Shown here one piece after another: positions 18,460 to 28,328 of a stretch of 64,000 nucleotides of DNA. A program made the translations under genes and the position numbers. The notes under the pieces were generated by a model that had not been told where the DNA came from, searched no databases, and saw only the letters and a program-made list of their open reading frames with translations. Within the stretch, counting starts at the first letter, position 1; each line of letters starts with the position of its first letter. Origin of the DNA: Bathymodiolus thermophilus thioautotrophic gill symbiont (lineage in GTDB: Bacteria; Pseudomonadota; Gammaproteobacteria; PS1; Pseudothioglobaceae); contig NZ_CP024634.1 of the NCBI RefSeq assembly GCF_003711265.1, forward strand, positions 2,480,001 to 2,544,000. The letters run 5' to 3'.

Positions 18460-19518
18460 AATGATAGATAATTTTTGCTGCTGAATTACCTGGGCAATAT
18501 TATGCTTATCAAGACTAGAAGTATCAATTGCATTCAACAAATCTTTGAGTTCAACTATGCGACTAACATCAATACCTATCAATGCAAAAGTTGTCAGTAG
18601 TTCTGCAAATCGCTCTTGTCGTCTAAGTGCATCAGTTTTTGCAAAAAAATTAAATACTTCATCGCTAGATTGAGTTTTAAACTTAGCGGCAAATTGATAA
18701 GTTGTATTCACCAGTTTTGCCAGTTGTTCATATTTTTTTGGGCATTTAATATGTTTGCACAATGCATCAAGCGCCTTTGGGTCTTCATCTTTCAGCCATA
18801 TGCTAAATTTAATAGCCGGCTCACTCGTGGGTAGATTATCCAAAAATTCAAAAGCATTTTGATGGTTTTGTGGAGGACAAGATTTAAGCGGTGAAAACAC
18901 TTTTTCATACGCCCCGCAAGCGGACAATACTTTAAAAAAAGCAGCGGGTGTATCACCAGCTAAGGATTTGTCTAATTCTTTAAAAACCCGTTCAGGCGTT
19001 AGGGCATCCACCTCGCCCGAAACAACCATATCTTTCATTAATTGATGCGTTTCGTGTGCCACCTTGAAGCCAAATGCCTTAAATTGTGCAGCAAAGCGTG
19101 CTACACGCAAAATGCGCACAGGATCTTCAACAAAAGCAACAGACACATGTTTAAGCAATCCATTGTCCAAATCAACTTGCCCATTAAATGGGTCAAACAA
19201 TTCATCATTTTTTTGTGCAATGGCATTGATGGTTAAATCACGGCGGGATAAATCTTGCTCAAGGGTAACAGATTTAGAAGTGTCAAATTCAAAGCCTTTA
19301 TAGCCTTTGCCGACTTTACGCTCAACTCTGGCAAGCGCATATTCTTCTTGCGTTCCGGGGTGTAAAAATACCGGAAATTCTTTGCCTACTTGCCGATAAC
19401 CCAAATCTAACATTTCCTCAGGGGATGAGCCAACAATAAGCCAATCTTTCTCAGTATGCTCATTGGCAATACCTAATAATTGATCACGAACCGCACCGCC
19501 AACTAAATACTTTTTCAT
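18445..19518 (-). CDS. cca: CCA-adding tRNA nucleotidyltransferase
   Basis: Adds or repairs the 3' CCA of tRNA. It has the N-terminal signature YLVGGAVRDQLLG, the catalytic metal motif as EKDWLIVG, the RRDLTINAIAQ motif and the DPVRILRVARFAAQF motif. At 357 residues it lacks the HD domain of longer gammaproteobacterial forms. The final residues EAFV and the stop codon come from an element A end, so the native C-terminus may have been a little different. Confidence 0.93.
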   Translation of the reverse strand: MKKYLVGGAVRDQLLGIANEHTEKDWLIVGSSPEEMLDLGYRQVGKEFPVFLHPGTQEEYALARVERKVGKGYKGFEFDTSKSVTLEQDLSRRDLTINAIAQKNDELFDPFNGQVDLDNGLLKHVSVAFVEDPVRILRVARFAAQFKAFGFKVAHETHQLMKDMVVSGEVDALTPERVFKELDKSLAGDTPAAFFKVLSACGAYEKVFSPLKSCPPQNHQNAFEFLDNLPTSEPAIKFSIWLKDEDPKALDALCKHIKCPKKYEQLAKLVNTTYQFAAKFKTQSSDEVFNFFAKTDALRRQERFAELLTTFALIGIDVSRIVELKDLLNAIDTSSLDKHNIAQVIQQQKLSIIEAFV

Positions 19519-19586
19519 ACTTGTAATAAATCAAAATAAGATTTGCCTATAATACACGAATTGATTTTATCTAAAGGGCAACTCTA

Positions 19587-20894
19587 ATGCACATTCATAT
19601 TCTTGGTATTGCTGGTACATTTATGGGCTCTTTGGCGCTGATTGCCAAACAAATGGGGCATCAGGTAACTGGAATGGATCAAGGTGTGTATCCGCCAATG
19701 AGCATTCAACTTAATGAACAAAATATTAATTACACACAAGGATACAGCGTAGATGATTTGCCACTAGCAGATGTTTATATTATAGGCAACGCCTTATCAC
19801 GAGGTAATGAATGTGTGGAGGAAATTCTCAGCCGACAATACACTTATACTTCAGGCGCACAGTGGTTAAGTGACAATGTATTACACAATAAATGGGTGCT
19901 CAGCGTTGCTGGTACACATGGAAAAACGACGACTGCCAGTATGTTGGCGTGGATTTTAGAAGATGCGGGTTACAATCCGAGTTTTTTAATTGGTGGTGTG
20001 GTTGAAAATTTTGGCGTCTCTTCACGGTTAACTGATTCTAATTTTTTCGTGATTGAGGCAGATGAATACGACACTGCTTTTTTTGATAAGCGTTCAAAGT
20101 TTGTGCATTACCATACTAAAACTTTGGTACTTAATAATCTTGAGTTTGACCATGCCGATATTTTTGATTCACTTAAAGATATTCAAAAACAATGCCACCA
20201 TCTACTTCGTACTGTGCCAAAAGAAGGGCTGATTGTGCATCCAAAAAATAATAAAAATATTGATCAAGTGATTACCATGGGGCTTTATTCAGAACAACAA
20301 ACATTACCCAATGCAACGCTATCAATCAGTGAAAAAGGCACCTCATTCAAAGTTGAAGGTGAAACAGTTGATTGGCATTTACTGGGTCAACACAATATGC
20401 AAAATGGACTGTGTGCCATTTATGCAGCACATCATGTAGGTGTGCCATTTTCTGTGGCCTGTAAGGCGTTAAATAACTTTCAAGGGGTTAAGCGCCGTTT
20501 AGAAGTCAAGTACCAAACTCAAGCAATTACTTTATACGATGATTTTGCCCACCACCCTAGTGCCATACAAACCACACTTGAGGGTTTGCGCAAAAAAATA
20601 GGCGATGACAAGATTATTGCCATTTTGGAGTTAAGATCCAATACCATGAAAGCTGGCATACATCAACAAAGTCTAGTTGCAGCATTAAGTGCTGCTGATC
20701 AAATTTTTATTCTAAAACCTGATACTCAAATATGGGACATCGGCACTTTATTTGATGAATCAATGTTATTTAACTCAGTTGATGAGATTGTTGAAGAATT
20801 GGCAAAAATACCACACGGTCATTTTGTGGTAATGTCCAATGGGGGATTTGACGATATTTTTAATAAAATTACCTTTAAAGAGACCTTTGTATAA
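19587..20894 (+). CDS. mpl: UDP-MurNAc:tripeptide ligase Mpl (peptidoglycan recycling)
   Basis: Attaches recycled L-Ala-gamma-D-Glu-meso-DAP to UDP-MurNAc. Mur-ligase fold: the N-terminal block is HIHILGIAGTFMGSLA, the ATP loop is VAGTHGKTTTASML, then EADEYDTAFFDKRSKFVHY, LNNLEFDHADIF and YDDFAHHPSAI. Length 435 is a little below E. coli 457. It is divergent from cca with a short shared promoter region. The C-terminus KETFV and stop are supplied by element A (20880 onward). Confidence 0.94.
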   Translation: MHIHILGIAGTFMGSLALIAKQMGHQVTGMDQGVYPPMSIQLNEQNINYTQGYSVDDLPLADVYIIGNALSRGNECVEEILSRQYTYTSGAQWLSDNVLHNKWVLSVAGTHGKTTTASMLAWILEDAGYNPSFLIGGVVENFGVSSRLTDSNFFVIEADEYDTAFFDKRSKFVHYHTKTLVLNNLEFDHADIFDSLKDIQKQCHHLLRTVPKEGLIVHPKNNKNIDQVITMGLYSEQQTLPNATLSISEKGTSFKVEGETVDWHLLGQHNMQNGLCAIYAAHHVGVPFSVACKALNNFQGVKRRLEVKYQTQAITLYDDFAHHPSAIQTTLEGLRKKIGDDKIIAILELRSNTMKAGIHQQSLVAALSAADQIFILKPDTQIWDIGTLFDESMLFNSVDEIVEELAKIPHGHFVVMSNGGFDDIFNKITFKETFV

Positions 20895-20985
20895 ATATGG
20901 ATAATTAACAAAATTCAATTTTTTCCAAACAGGGCTAAGGCTGGGTTTAAAAAATCGCCAAGTTAGTAAAAAGTGGATTCATGAT
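20880..20985. repeat. Element A, right end lost, abutting element B end
   Basis: Left end GAGACCTTTGTATAAATATG plus core. The right end is replaced by a fragment of element B (about 20985-21008). Confidence 0.65.
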
Positions 20986-21017
20986 GGTTTATTTTTTTAA
21001 AAGTGGTATTACAACAA

Positions 21018-21797
21018 CTAAAAACTCAAAACAACCATACTTAATACAGCCAAAAGCAAGGCAAAAAGCTTTTTAAGTTGACCGCCATCTATGCTATGTG
21101 CAACTTTAGCGCCAAATGGTGCAAAAATTACACTCATTAGCGCAATACTCAACAACGCTTCAATATGCACAAAACCCAAACTGTTCTCAGTATTCGTATG
21201 CCAACCAGCCATAATAAAACCCATGCTACCTGCCATTGCAATCGGTAGTCCAGTAGCCGCCGAAGTAGCAATGGCATTTTTAACGGCAACTTTATTATAA
21301 GTTAAAAATGGCGTGGTCATTGTGCCACCACCAATCCCAACAATGGCTGAAATAAAACCGATAACATAGCCTGTTGCCACCCAAGTCCATCGACTTAAAT
21401 TATCTACATGCCCAGAAGCACTAATGCCAAACCACATAATTAACGCCACTACTATTTCAAAAATTGCAAAGAAAATTCGCAGAAAATCAAAACTCAAATA
21501 TTGAGCAATCATTGCACCACTAAAGGCACCCAATAAAATACTTGGCGTCAGTTTAATAAAATAATGCCAATAAATTGCACCGTGACGATGATGTGCCCAA
21601 ACGCTGGAAAGCGAAGTAAAAACAATCGCCGCTAACGCCGTACCCACAGCTGTTTGCATTAAAATAGATTGCTCAACACTTCCTGCCAATAAATACAATA
21701 ACGCTGGTACGATGATCAAACCACCGCCAACACCCAGCAAACCTGCCATAAAGCCAGAAAACATACCAAGCAGTAGTAATAGAATTAGTTCAAACAA
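21018..21797 (-). CDS. TauE/SafE family anion exporter
   Basis: A 259-residue inner-membrane protein with about eight hydrophobic segments and the two family repeats, marked by GLLGVGGGLIIVPALLYLL (residues about 19-37) and AIVGIGGGTMTTPFLTYNKV. Family members export sulfite, sulfoacetate or related organosulfur anions. In a sulfur oxidiser, sulfite export is plausible but not shown. The start is TTG with a good GAGGTG Shine-Dalgarno 6 bp upstream. Confidence 0.85.
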   Translation of the reverse strand: MFELILLLLLGMFSGFMAGLLGVGGGLIIVPALLYLLAGSVEQSILMQTAVGTALAAIVFTSLSSVWAHHRHGAIYWHYFIKLTPSILLGAFSGAMIAQYLSFDFLRIFFAIFEIVVALIMWFGISASGHVDNLSRWTWVATGYVIGFISAIVGIGGGTMTTPFLTYNKVAVKNAIATSAATGLPIAMAGSMGFIMAGWHTNTENSLGFVHIEALLSIALMSVIFAPFGAKVAHSIDGGQLKKLFALLLAVLSMVVLSF

Positions 21798-21980
21798 GTG
21801 CGCACCTCAATAATAATACCATTTTTAAAAATAAACCAGACAATTTAGCATTCATTCTTACCTCAAGTGCCCCTCTACATTAGACATGAGTGCCGAATAA
21901 AGGGCAAATTTTATTCAGTTGTATTTTTATAGAACCTATCCTAGCAGGGCTAAGATGGGCTCTACAAAAATTTACAAATG
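21798..21980. repeat. Mosaic of element B, C and A fragments left of the IS
   Basis: No gene is seen. Positions 21811-21866 match an end of element B, 21868-21924 match most of element C (CCCCTCTACATTAGACAT), and 21930-21975 resemble the core of element A (GAACCTATCCTAGCAGGGC). The IS5-family insertion then begins at 21981, so this is a landing zone for repeated insertions. Confidence 0.5.
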
Positions 21981-23283
21981 AAGACCCCTGCATAGCACCC
22001 TAAAACCAACCATCAAAACCCAAAACCCTCAATTTTTGACTTTTCAAAGTCAAAAAACATATAAAACCCAGCTTTCATTAAAAAAATCATCAATATCAAC
22101 TATAAATCGCTCATTTTTTACTCTTTTTTGTACTGTTTCCACAAAAAAGACACAATAATCCCTAGGTTGTATTTAATCCCTTGTTAATATAAACATTCGC
22201 CGCTCTAACTAGATTATAAGCAATAGCTTTAAGATTAACTTCGCTGGCAACTTTCTCTAAACCAATATAACGACTTCTTGCCAAACCATAAGTGCGTTTG
22301 AGCGTACCAAAGGTGCGCTCAACCACAAACCTTCTTTTGCTGATTGCTTTATTGCGTAATTTATTCCAATGACTCATTTGCTTGCCTTTGGGTTTTTTGC
22401 GCATAATACCATCTCTTAACTTTTGTGCTTTAAGTGCTTCACTATTAGCTTGAGAGGCTGCTCCTTTGTCGTATAAAACTCTTACGCCTTTTTGATTGCC
22501 TGCCTGTTTAACATTTTCTTCAAAATGAGTCATTTCACTATCATTAGCAGGGTGCGTAGTGGCTTTGTTAATTAATCCATTGGCATCAGTTGTTACTACT
22601 GATGAATATCCATAAGTGTATTTTCCCGCCTTAAATGTCCATCTTGCATCTTTATCATCTGAATATTGAATTGGGTTACTATCAATCTCATAAACCTCAC
22701 CAGTTTTGTGTGTTGTAATAATCTTCTTAGTGCGTCTAGCACTTTGAATTAAGGTTGCATCCATGGCAACATGTTTGCCATTAGAGAGTTTGAGTTGATT
22801 ATTCTCAAGCATAAGATTGATGCTACTCAAAAGTCTATCAAATAGATTTTGTTTGATTAGTTTGGTTCTAAATCTGCCAATGGTTGTAGCATCAGGTTTG
22901 TTGCCACTTAGGCTAAAGTTGCAAAAGTTAATAAAGACTAAATCTCTACTAAGACTATCAGCCAACTTCTCATCAGAGAGATTGTGCCATGTGCCTATTA
23001 ATAGCGCTTTAAACAGACTAACAGCAGAATAGTCAACTTTAATATGAGACAGATCTTTGGCTATAACTTCCCAATCGATAACTTTGTTAATGATGTCTAG
23101 TTGGGAGTTTGGTATGTTGATAAAACTATCAGCAAAGGTTTGTTCTTGAGTGGTTTTAACTCGCATTTTTTTGTAAGTGTCTGATAATTATAGTATTTTA
23201 TCATAAATTCTAATGTTTGCATAAGGTTTTGAGGGTTGATTTGTGATTTTTTGTTGGGTTTTTTAGTTTAATGCAGGGGTCTT
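21981..23283 (-). mobile_element. Complete IS5-family insertion sequence, 1303 bp
   Basis: The ends are inverted repeats: AAGACCCCTGCAT at the left and its perfect reverse complement at the right, with imperfect matching for about 20 bp further. Both sides are flanked by AAATG (21976-21980 and 23284-23288), a 5-bp target duplication, so the copy looks recent. It contains one full transposase gene. Confidence 0.85.
22162..23166 (-). CDS. IS5-family transposase
   Basis: A 334-residue DDE transposase. The N-terminal DUF772-type segment includes LFKALLIGTWHNLSDEKLAD and PDATTIGRFRTKL. The catalytic residues are visible as the Asp in HVAMDATLIQSARR, the Asp in VRVLYDKGAAS and the Glu in RRFVVERTFGTLKR. 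The frame is intact, so the element is probably active or only recently inactive. Confidence 0.92.
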   Translation of the reverse strand: MRVKTTQEQTFADSFINIPNSQLDIINKVIDWEVIAKDLSHIKVDYSAVSLFKALLIGTWHNLSDEKLADSLSRDLVFINFCNFSLSGNKPDATTIGRFRTKLIKQNLFDRLLSSINLMLENNQLKLSNGKHVAMDATLIQSARRTKKIITTHKTGEVYEIDSNPIQYSDDKDARWTFKAGKYTYGYSSVVTTDANGLINKATTHPANDSEMTHFEENVKQAGNQKGVRVLYDKGAASQANSEALKAQKLRDGIMRKKPKGKQMSHWNKLRNKAISKRRFVVERTFGTLKRTYGLARSRYIGLEKVASEVNLKAIAYNLVRAANVYINKGLNTT

Positions 23284-23417
23284 AAATGGAGGGAAGTTAG
23301 ATTGTGTGCCATTTTATTTTTGAAAATAGTATTGGTTAATATTTATGTCTAATACAAAGGTCTTAAGTGGGTGAAAAGTGGGTGCTTGATGATTATTTAT
23401 ATTTATGCAAAGGTCTC
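23284..23417. repeat. Element B, C and A end fragments right of the IS
   Basis: 23308-23334 matches an element B end (TTATTTTTGAAAATAGTATT). 23339-23361 resembles an element C end. 23361-23417 is the right half of element A, ending ATTTATGCAAAGGTCTC. The last two bases supply part of the adhesin stop codon. Confidence 0.55.
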
Positions 23418-26400
23418 AAATTATTGCTAACTCTTGATCTACCCACAGTTTTGCAGTAGAGGCATTGGCATTACTATACACATCATAAACAACCCCATCG
23501 ACACTCTCTACACTTGACTTGCTAAATCCAGTTACCTCAACTTCATCACCTGAATTACCAATCACTTTAAGAACATTGGTTGTGCTGGAAATATCCAGCA
23601 AATCATTCAGATTAAGTTTCAAAGTATTATCACCTGAACCTGTCAAATCAATAATCTCAATGTCTTGAATGCGGCCACTGTCTATTCGCGTAAGATCTAG
23701 GTTTAGATTAGCACCTGCTAATTTTAGTGTATCAGTATTACCACCCCCATCAACACGGGCGAGCAAATGACTGCTAAGCACCTTGCTGTAGAGTTTAGCA
23801 AGGTTATCTGCATTAATAACAATAGTGTCATTACCCTTGCCTGCGTTAAAGACATCGGTGCCACCGTTACCCGTTAAAATATCATCACCTAAACCAGCAA
23901 CAAACAACTCATCAACAGAAGCACCTGTTAGCGTGTTGTTAGCATCATCACCTTGAAAATCAATGGCATGGACAATGGAACCTTTGCCAGCACTAATATC
24001 TGTTAAATTAACAGCCTCTGTATCGGTTTTACCAAACACAACGAAAGATTTCCCTGCTTTGTCTTTATTATTGAAGCCTGCTTGATAAGCACCAATAATC
24101 AAATCATCCAAACCATCGCCATTGACATCGCCTGCTGAGGAGACTGAGGTGCCATTCCGATCCCCAGCATTCTCGCCATTGATAACAAAACCACCTGTGC
24201 CAGCGGCTATGGTTGATAAATTAACAGCGTTCACATCAACTTTGCCAAACACAACATAGGATTTACTTACATCGCCTTTACTATTGGTACCTACCTCTTT
24301 AACACCAACAATCAAATCATCTAAGCCATCGCCATTGACATCACCTACTGAGGAGACTGAATAACCACTCCAATCAGCAGCATTCTCACCATTGATAACA
24401 AAGCCACCTGTGCCAGCGACTATGGTGGATAAATTAACAGCGTTCACATCAACTTTGCCAAACACGACGAAAGATTTACCTGCTTTGTCTCTACCATTGG
24501 GGTCTGCCCTACAAGCACCAACAATCAAATCATCTAAGCCATCACCATTGACATCGCCTGCTGAGGAGACTGAAATGCCATTGTAATCCCCAGCATTTTC
24601 GCCATTAATAACAAAGCCAGTTTTGTCTGAAGCCATGGTGGATAAATTAACAGCGGTTTTACCAATTTTGCCAAACACGACATAGGATTTACCTGCATCG
24701 GTTTTATCACCAAAATTTGCATAAGGAGCGCCAACAATCAAATCATCCAAGCCATCGCCATTGACATCGCCTGCCGAGGAGACTGAAAAGCCACTGTGAT
24801 CCCCAATATTTTCGCCATTAATAACAAAGCCGCCTGTGCCAGCGACTATGGTGGATAAATTAACAGCGGTTTTATCAGCTTTGCCAAACACGACATAGGA
24901 TTTACCTATAGAGTTTTTATTACTAAGACTTGCATAAGAAGCACCAACAATCAAATCACCCAAGCCATCGCCATTAACATCGCCTGCTGAAGAAACTGAG
25001 TGACCACTCCAATCTCCAATATTTTCGCCATTAATAACAAAGCCGCCTGTGCCTAAGGCCGATAAATTAGCAACGACTCCATCAGATTTACCAAACACGA
25101 CATAAGATTTACCTGCATCAGTCCTGCCATCGGGATCCGCCTTATTAGCACCAATAATTAAATCATCTAAGCCATCGCCATTGACATCGCCTGCTGAGGA
25201 TACTGAGGTGCCACTAAGATCATAACCCTTCTCACCATTAATAACAAAGCCGCCTGTGCCTAAGGCTATGTCCGATAAATTAGCAACGGCTCCATCAGAT
25301 TTACCAAACACGACATAAGATTTACCTGCATCAGTCTTACCATAGGGATCCGCCTCATTGGCACCAATAATTAAATCATCTAAGCCATCGCCATTAACAT
25401 CGCCTGCTAAAGAGACTGAGCGTCCACTATAATCCCTAGCACTTTGACCATTAATAACAAAACCTTGTGCAAAAATCGGGGTTATTACCGACACAACAAC
25501 AGTCTGATCCGTTGTGTTGCCTGCAACATCAGTGGCAATAATGTTCACTGTGTCATTATGCACTGTCGTTTGTATGGTCTTATAAGTGACTATTCCAGTA
25601 TCAGCAGTAATCGCAAATTTACTGGTGTTTGCATTTTTTATATGATAAGTAATGCCGTCATCTGCATTACCACCACTACTAAGATTGCTTGCTTGAGCAT
25701 CGTAAACAACGGTTTCGATAGTAGTATTTATTTCCAAATCAGCAGTCGCTGCACTGGTAAATAAAGGATCTGAGGTATCTACAACAATAGTGGAGGTGTT
25801 CTTAACAATCGAGGCATTGCCCGCTATATCAGTTTGCTTAATCTGCATGGCATCAACACCATAGGTGCCCTCATTCAGCGTAAAACTATTGCCTGTGCCA
25901 TTAGTAAAATCAGTGCCGCCATTGATGGAATACTGCCAAGTTGCATCTTCTTTCAAGCCAGTCACTGTAATTGTGCCATTATTGGTAATGTTATCGTTGT
26001 CTAACGAACCTGTATCTGTAAAAGAAAATATTGGAGCCGTTAGTGGGGTGGTGTCTACAACAATAGCAGAGGTGTTCTTAATAACACTTGAAGTGTTGCC
26101 CGCTACATCAATTTGCTTAATCTGAATGGTATTAACGCCATAGATATCTTCATTCAGCGTAAAACTATTGCCTGTGCCGTTAGTAAAATCAGTGCCACCA
26201 TTAATGGAATACTGCCAAGTTGCATCTTCTTCCAAGCCAGTAACTGTAATTGTGCCATTATTGGTAATGTTATCGTTGCTTAATGAGCCTGTATCTGTAA
26301 AAGAAAATATTGGAGCCGTTGGTAAGGTAGTGTCTACAACAATAACCAAGACATTCTTAACAACACTTGAAGTGTTACCCGCTACATCGGTTTGTTTAAT

Positions 26401-27426
26401 CTGAATAGCATCAACATTATAGGTGCCTTCATTCAGCGTAAAACTATTGCCTGTGCCGTTAGTAAAATCAGTGCCACCATTAATGGAATACTGCCAAGTT
26501 GCATCTTCTTCCAAACCAGTAACTGTAATTGTGCCATTATTGGTAATGTTATCGTTGCCTAATGAACCTGTATCTGTAAAAGAAAATATTGGAGCTGTTG
26601 GTGGAGTGGTGTCTACAATAATAGCAGAGGTGTTCTTAACAACACTTGAAGTGTTGCCCGCTGCATCGGTTTGTTTAATCTGAATAGCATCAACATTATA
26701 GGTGCCTTCATCCAGCGTAAAACTATTGCCTGTACCGTTAACCCAGTTAGTGCCACCATTAATGGAGTACTGCCAAACTACACCCTCTTCCAAACCAATA
26801 ACTGTAATTGCGCCATTACTGATAATGTTATCGCTATCTGATGAACCTGTGTCATTCGCTAAAGTGAATGTGAGTTCAGGTGCTGTTGTATCCCCACTAT
26901 CACTGCCACTGACAGCAACCACAACGGCTACAACCACAACGGCAGCCACGATTCCTATATTTGAAGTAATAACATCAGAGAAACTTTGATTATCGTCTGT
27001 GCTTATTACTGCACTAGATTCTGTGGCAACAATGGATTGTTTGCCATAAAAATAGACGACTTGGGTGCCATCTTCTAAAGTAAAGAAGGCATCAGCAACA
27101 ATATGATAAAGTCCACCGTCTTCGATGGGTAGAGAAACCAAGCAAGATAAATCAGTCTCACAAATAGTAAAATAGTTGTCAAAGATAATAATGCTTTCTT
27201 CTAATACCACCTCTAAATCATTATCAACCTTTTTGGCAATTAGGCCGGTCTTTTTAGTATCAACATCTTTGGGGTTTAATTGGTAAGCTATGCCAGCTTG
27301 AGTTTGAATGTGCTGAATACCCTTGGCAAGGGTAACCACTTCTTCGTTAAGTTTATTGGCAGCTTTTTGTGCTTCATTTTGTAGTGCCACAACTTGTTGT
27401 TGTGTTTTTGCTTGAATATCTTGCAT
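23416..27426 (-). CDS. Giant adhesin-like protein with Ig-like and FG-GAP repeats, BapA-type N-terminus
   Basis: A 1336-residue surface or secreted protein. An N-terminal coiled-coil segment (residues 1-55) has no Sec signal peptide. A BapA-like prefix domain follows to about 165, then a hydrophobic Val/Ala run (about 164-182) and Asp/Ser linker. Four near-identical Ig-like repeats of about 93 residues share GTITVTGLEEDATWQYSING. A cadherin-like domain follows. Seven FG-GAP (integrin alpha-type) repeats of about 70 residues each have the calcium loop AGDVNGDGLDDLI. One RTX-like block (GLGDDILTGNGGTDVF) precedes the C-terminus. The C-terminal end LWVDQELAII resembles type I secreted adhesins. 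The stop codon is formed with element A. No secretion genes are nearby. Shine-Dalgarno GAGGG. Confidence 0.8.
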   Translation of the reverse strand: MQDIQAKTQQQVVALQNEAQKAANKLNEEVVTLAKGIQHIQTQAGIAYQLNPKDVDTKKTGLIAKKVDNDLEVVLEESIIIFDNYFTICETDLSCLVSLPIEDGGLYHIVADAFFTLEDGTQVVYFYGKQSIVATESSAVISTDDNQSFSDVITSNIGIVAAVVVVAVVVAVSGSDSGDTTAPELTFTLANDTGSSDSDNIISNGAITVIGLEEGVVWQYSINGGTNWVNGTGNSFTLDEGTYNVDAIQIKQTDAAGNTSSVVKNTSAIIVDTTPPTAPIFSFTDTGSLGNDNITNNGTITVTGLEEDATWQYSINGGTDFTNGTGNSFTLNEGTYNVDAIQIKQTDVAGNTSSVVKNVLVIVVDTTLPTAPIFSFTDTGSLSNDNITNNGTITVTGLEEDATWQYSINGGTDFTNGTGNSFTLNEDIYGVNTIQIKQIDVAGNTSSVIKNTSAIVVDTTPLTAPIFSFTDTGSLDNDNITNNGTITVTGLKEDATWQYSINGGTDFTNGTGNSFTLNEGTYGVDAMQIKQTDIAGNASIVKNTSTIVVDTSDPLFTSAATADLEINTTIETVVYDAQASNLSSGGNADDGITYHIKNANTSKFAITADTGIVTYKTIQTTVHNDTVNIIATDVAGNTTDQTVVVSVITPIFAQGFVINGQSARDYSGRSVSLAGDVNGDGLDDLIIGANEADPYGKTDAGKSYVVFGKSDGAVANLSDIALGTGGFVINGEKGYDLSGTSVSSAGDVNGDGLDDLIIGANKADPDGRTDAGKSYVVFGKSDGVVANLSALGTGGFVINGENIGDWSGHSVSSAGDVNGDGLGDLIVGASYASLSNKNSIGKSYVVFGKADKTAVNLSTIVAGTGGFVINGENIGDHSGFSVSSAGDVNGDGLDDLIVGAPYANFGDKTDAGKSYVVFGKIGKTAVNLSTMASDKTGFVINGENAGDYNGISVSSAGDVNGDGLDDLIVGACRADPNGRDKAGKSFVVFGKVDVNAVNLSTIVAGTGGFVINGENAADWSGYSVSSVGDVNGDGLDDLIVGVKEVGTNSKGDVSKSYVVFGKVDVNAVNLSTIAAGTGGFVINGENAGDRNGTSVSSAGDVNGDGLDDLIIGAYQAGFNNKDKAGKSFVVFGKTDTEAVNLTDISAGKGSIVHAIDFQGDDANNTLTGASVDELFVAGLGDDILTGNGGTDVFNAGKGNDTIVINADNLAKLYSKVLSSHLLARVDGGGNTDTLKLAGANLNLDLTRIDSGRIQDIEIIDLTGSGDNTLKLNLNDLLDISSTTNVLKVIGNSGDEVEVTGFSKSSVESVDGVVYDVYSNANASTAKLWVDQELAII

Positions 27427-27623
27427 ACTTTGCCCTCATTTTACTTTTTGTGACACAACCATATCTTGATTAATTTTTTAAAAAAAAGACCTAATGGTAT
27501 TTTTAATATGTAATTTTTTTTATTAACACCTGCGCTTATTCCAGTTTAATATAGACTAATGCTGTCATATCACATTCATTCAATCCAATACTTGGACTTC
27601 AATTGTCTAATATTCTAGAATTT
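27427..27623. other. 197-bp spacer upstream of the adhesin
   Basis: AT-rich spacer between yqeY and the adhesin. It presumably holds the adhesin promoter, but I see no convincing -35/-10 pair, repeat or terminator in it. Confidence 0.4.
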
Positions 27624-28070
27624 TTAAGAGAGTTTAGATCTGATTAGTTTTGACACCACAGCCATGTCAGCCTTACCCGCTAATTGACCCTTGAGCAACC
27701 CCATTAACTTACCCATATCTTGCATAGAAGATGCATTGGAATCAGCAATCACTTTATCTACGACTACAGAAATTTCATCTTCTGAAAACTGTTCAGGCAT
27801 ATAGTTATTGATAATAACAAGCTCCGCCTCCTCAACCTTAACCAAATCGCTACGATTGGCTGCTTGAAATTGTGAAATTGAGTCTTTACGCTGCTTAACC
27901 ATTTTTTGAATAACAGCCAACACCTGTGTATCATCTAACTCAATACGCTCATCTACTTCTATTTGCTTGATTGCACCTAGAATCATACGAATGGCCTTTA
28001 AGGCGTCTTTATCTTTGGCTTTCATTGCTGACTTCATATCGTCAGTAATGCGGTTTTTTAATTCAGGCAT
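27624..28070 (-). CDS. yqeY: GatB/YqeY domain protein
   Basis: A 148-residue stand-alone YqeY protein, related to the tail domain of amidotransferase GatB, thought to help tRNA-dependent amidation or tRNA binding. Matching features are MKSAMKAKDKDALKAIRMIL, the central IQKMVKQRKDSISQF and the C-terminal MGKLMGLLKGQLAGKADM. It follows rpsU, a common arrangement (rpsU-yqeY-dnaG); dnaG is not here. Confidence 0.9.
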   Translation of the reverse strand: MPELKNRITDDMKSAMKAKDKDALKAIRMILGAIKQIEVDERIELDDTQVLAVIQKMVKQRKDSISQFQAANRSDLVKVEEAELVIINNYMPEQFSEDEISVVVDKVIADSNASSMQDMGKLMGLLKGQLAGKADMAVVSKLIRSKLS

Positions 28071-28101
28071 AAAATTTTATAATTTGTTACCAAAAAAACA
28101 A

Positions 28102-28317
28102 CTAGTACATACGCTTTCTGTGGATACGATTTTTAGCCATTTCTTTGTGTGTGCGCTTGACTGCTGCTGCCTTCATGCGCTTATTCACCCAAGTTGGCTT
28201 TTCATAAAATTCTTTCTTACGAACATCAGTAATAACACCTGCTCGGTCACATGTACGACGAAAGCGTCTTAGTGCAATATCAAATGGTTCGTTTTCTCTT
28301 ACTTTAATTGAAGGCAT
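28102..28317 (-). CDS. rpsU: 30S ribosomal protein S21
   Basis: A 71-residue basic protein of the small subunit, beginning [19 protein letters not shown] as in other proteobacteria and ending with an Arg/Lys tail. It sits directly after rplQ on the same strand, which joins the usual rpsU-yqeY pair to the end of the alpha operon. Confidence 0.96.
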   Translation of the reverse strand: MPSIKVRENEPFDIALRRFRRTCDRAGVITDVRKKEFYEKPTWVNKRMKAAAVKRTHKEMAKNRIHRKRMY

Positions 28318-28328
28318 AGGGGTTTCCT

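Noticed and set aside
23700-26900. Regularly spaced repeats that could suggest a CRISPR array
   Set aside because: They are in-frame protein repeats (Ig-like and FG-GAP) of 200-280 bp, not short repeats with unique spacers. No cas gene is near.
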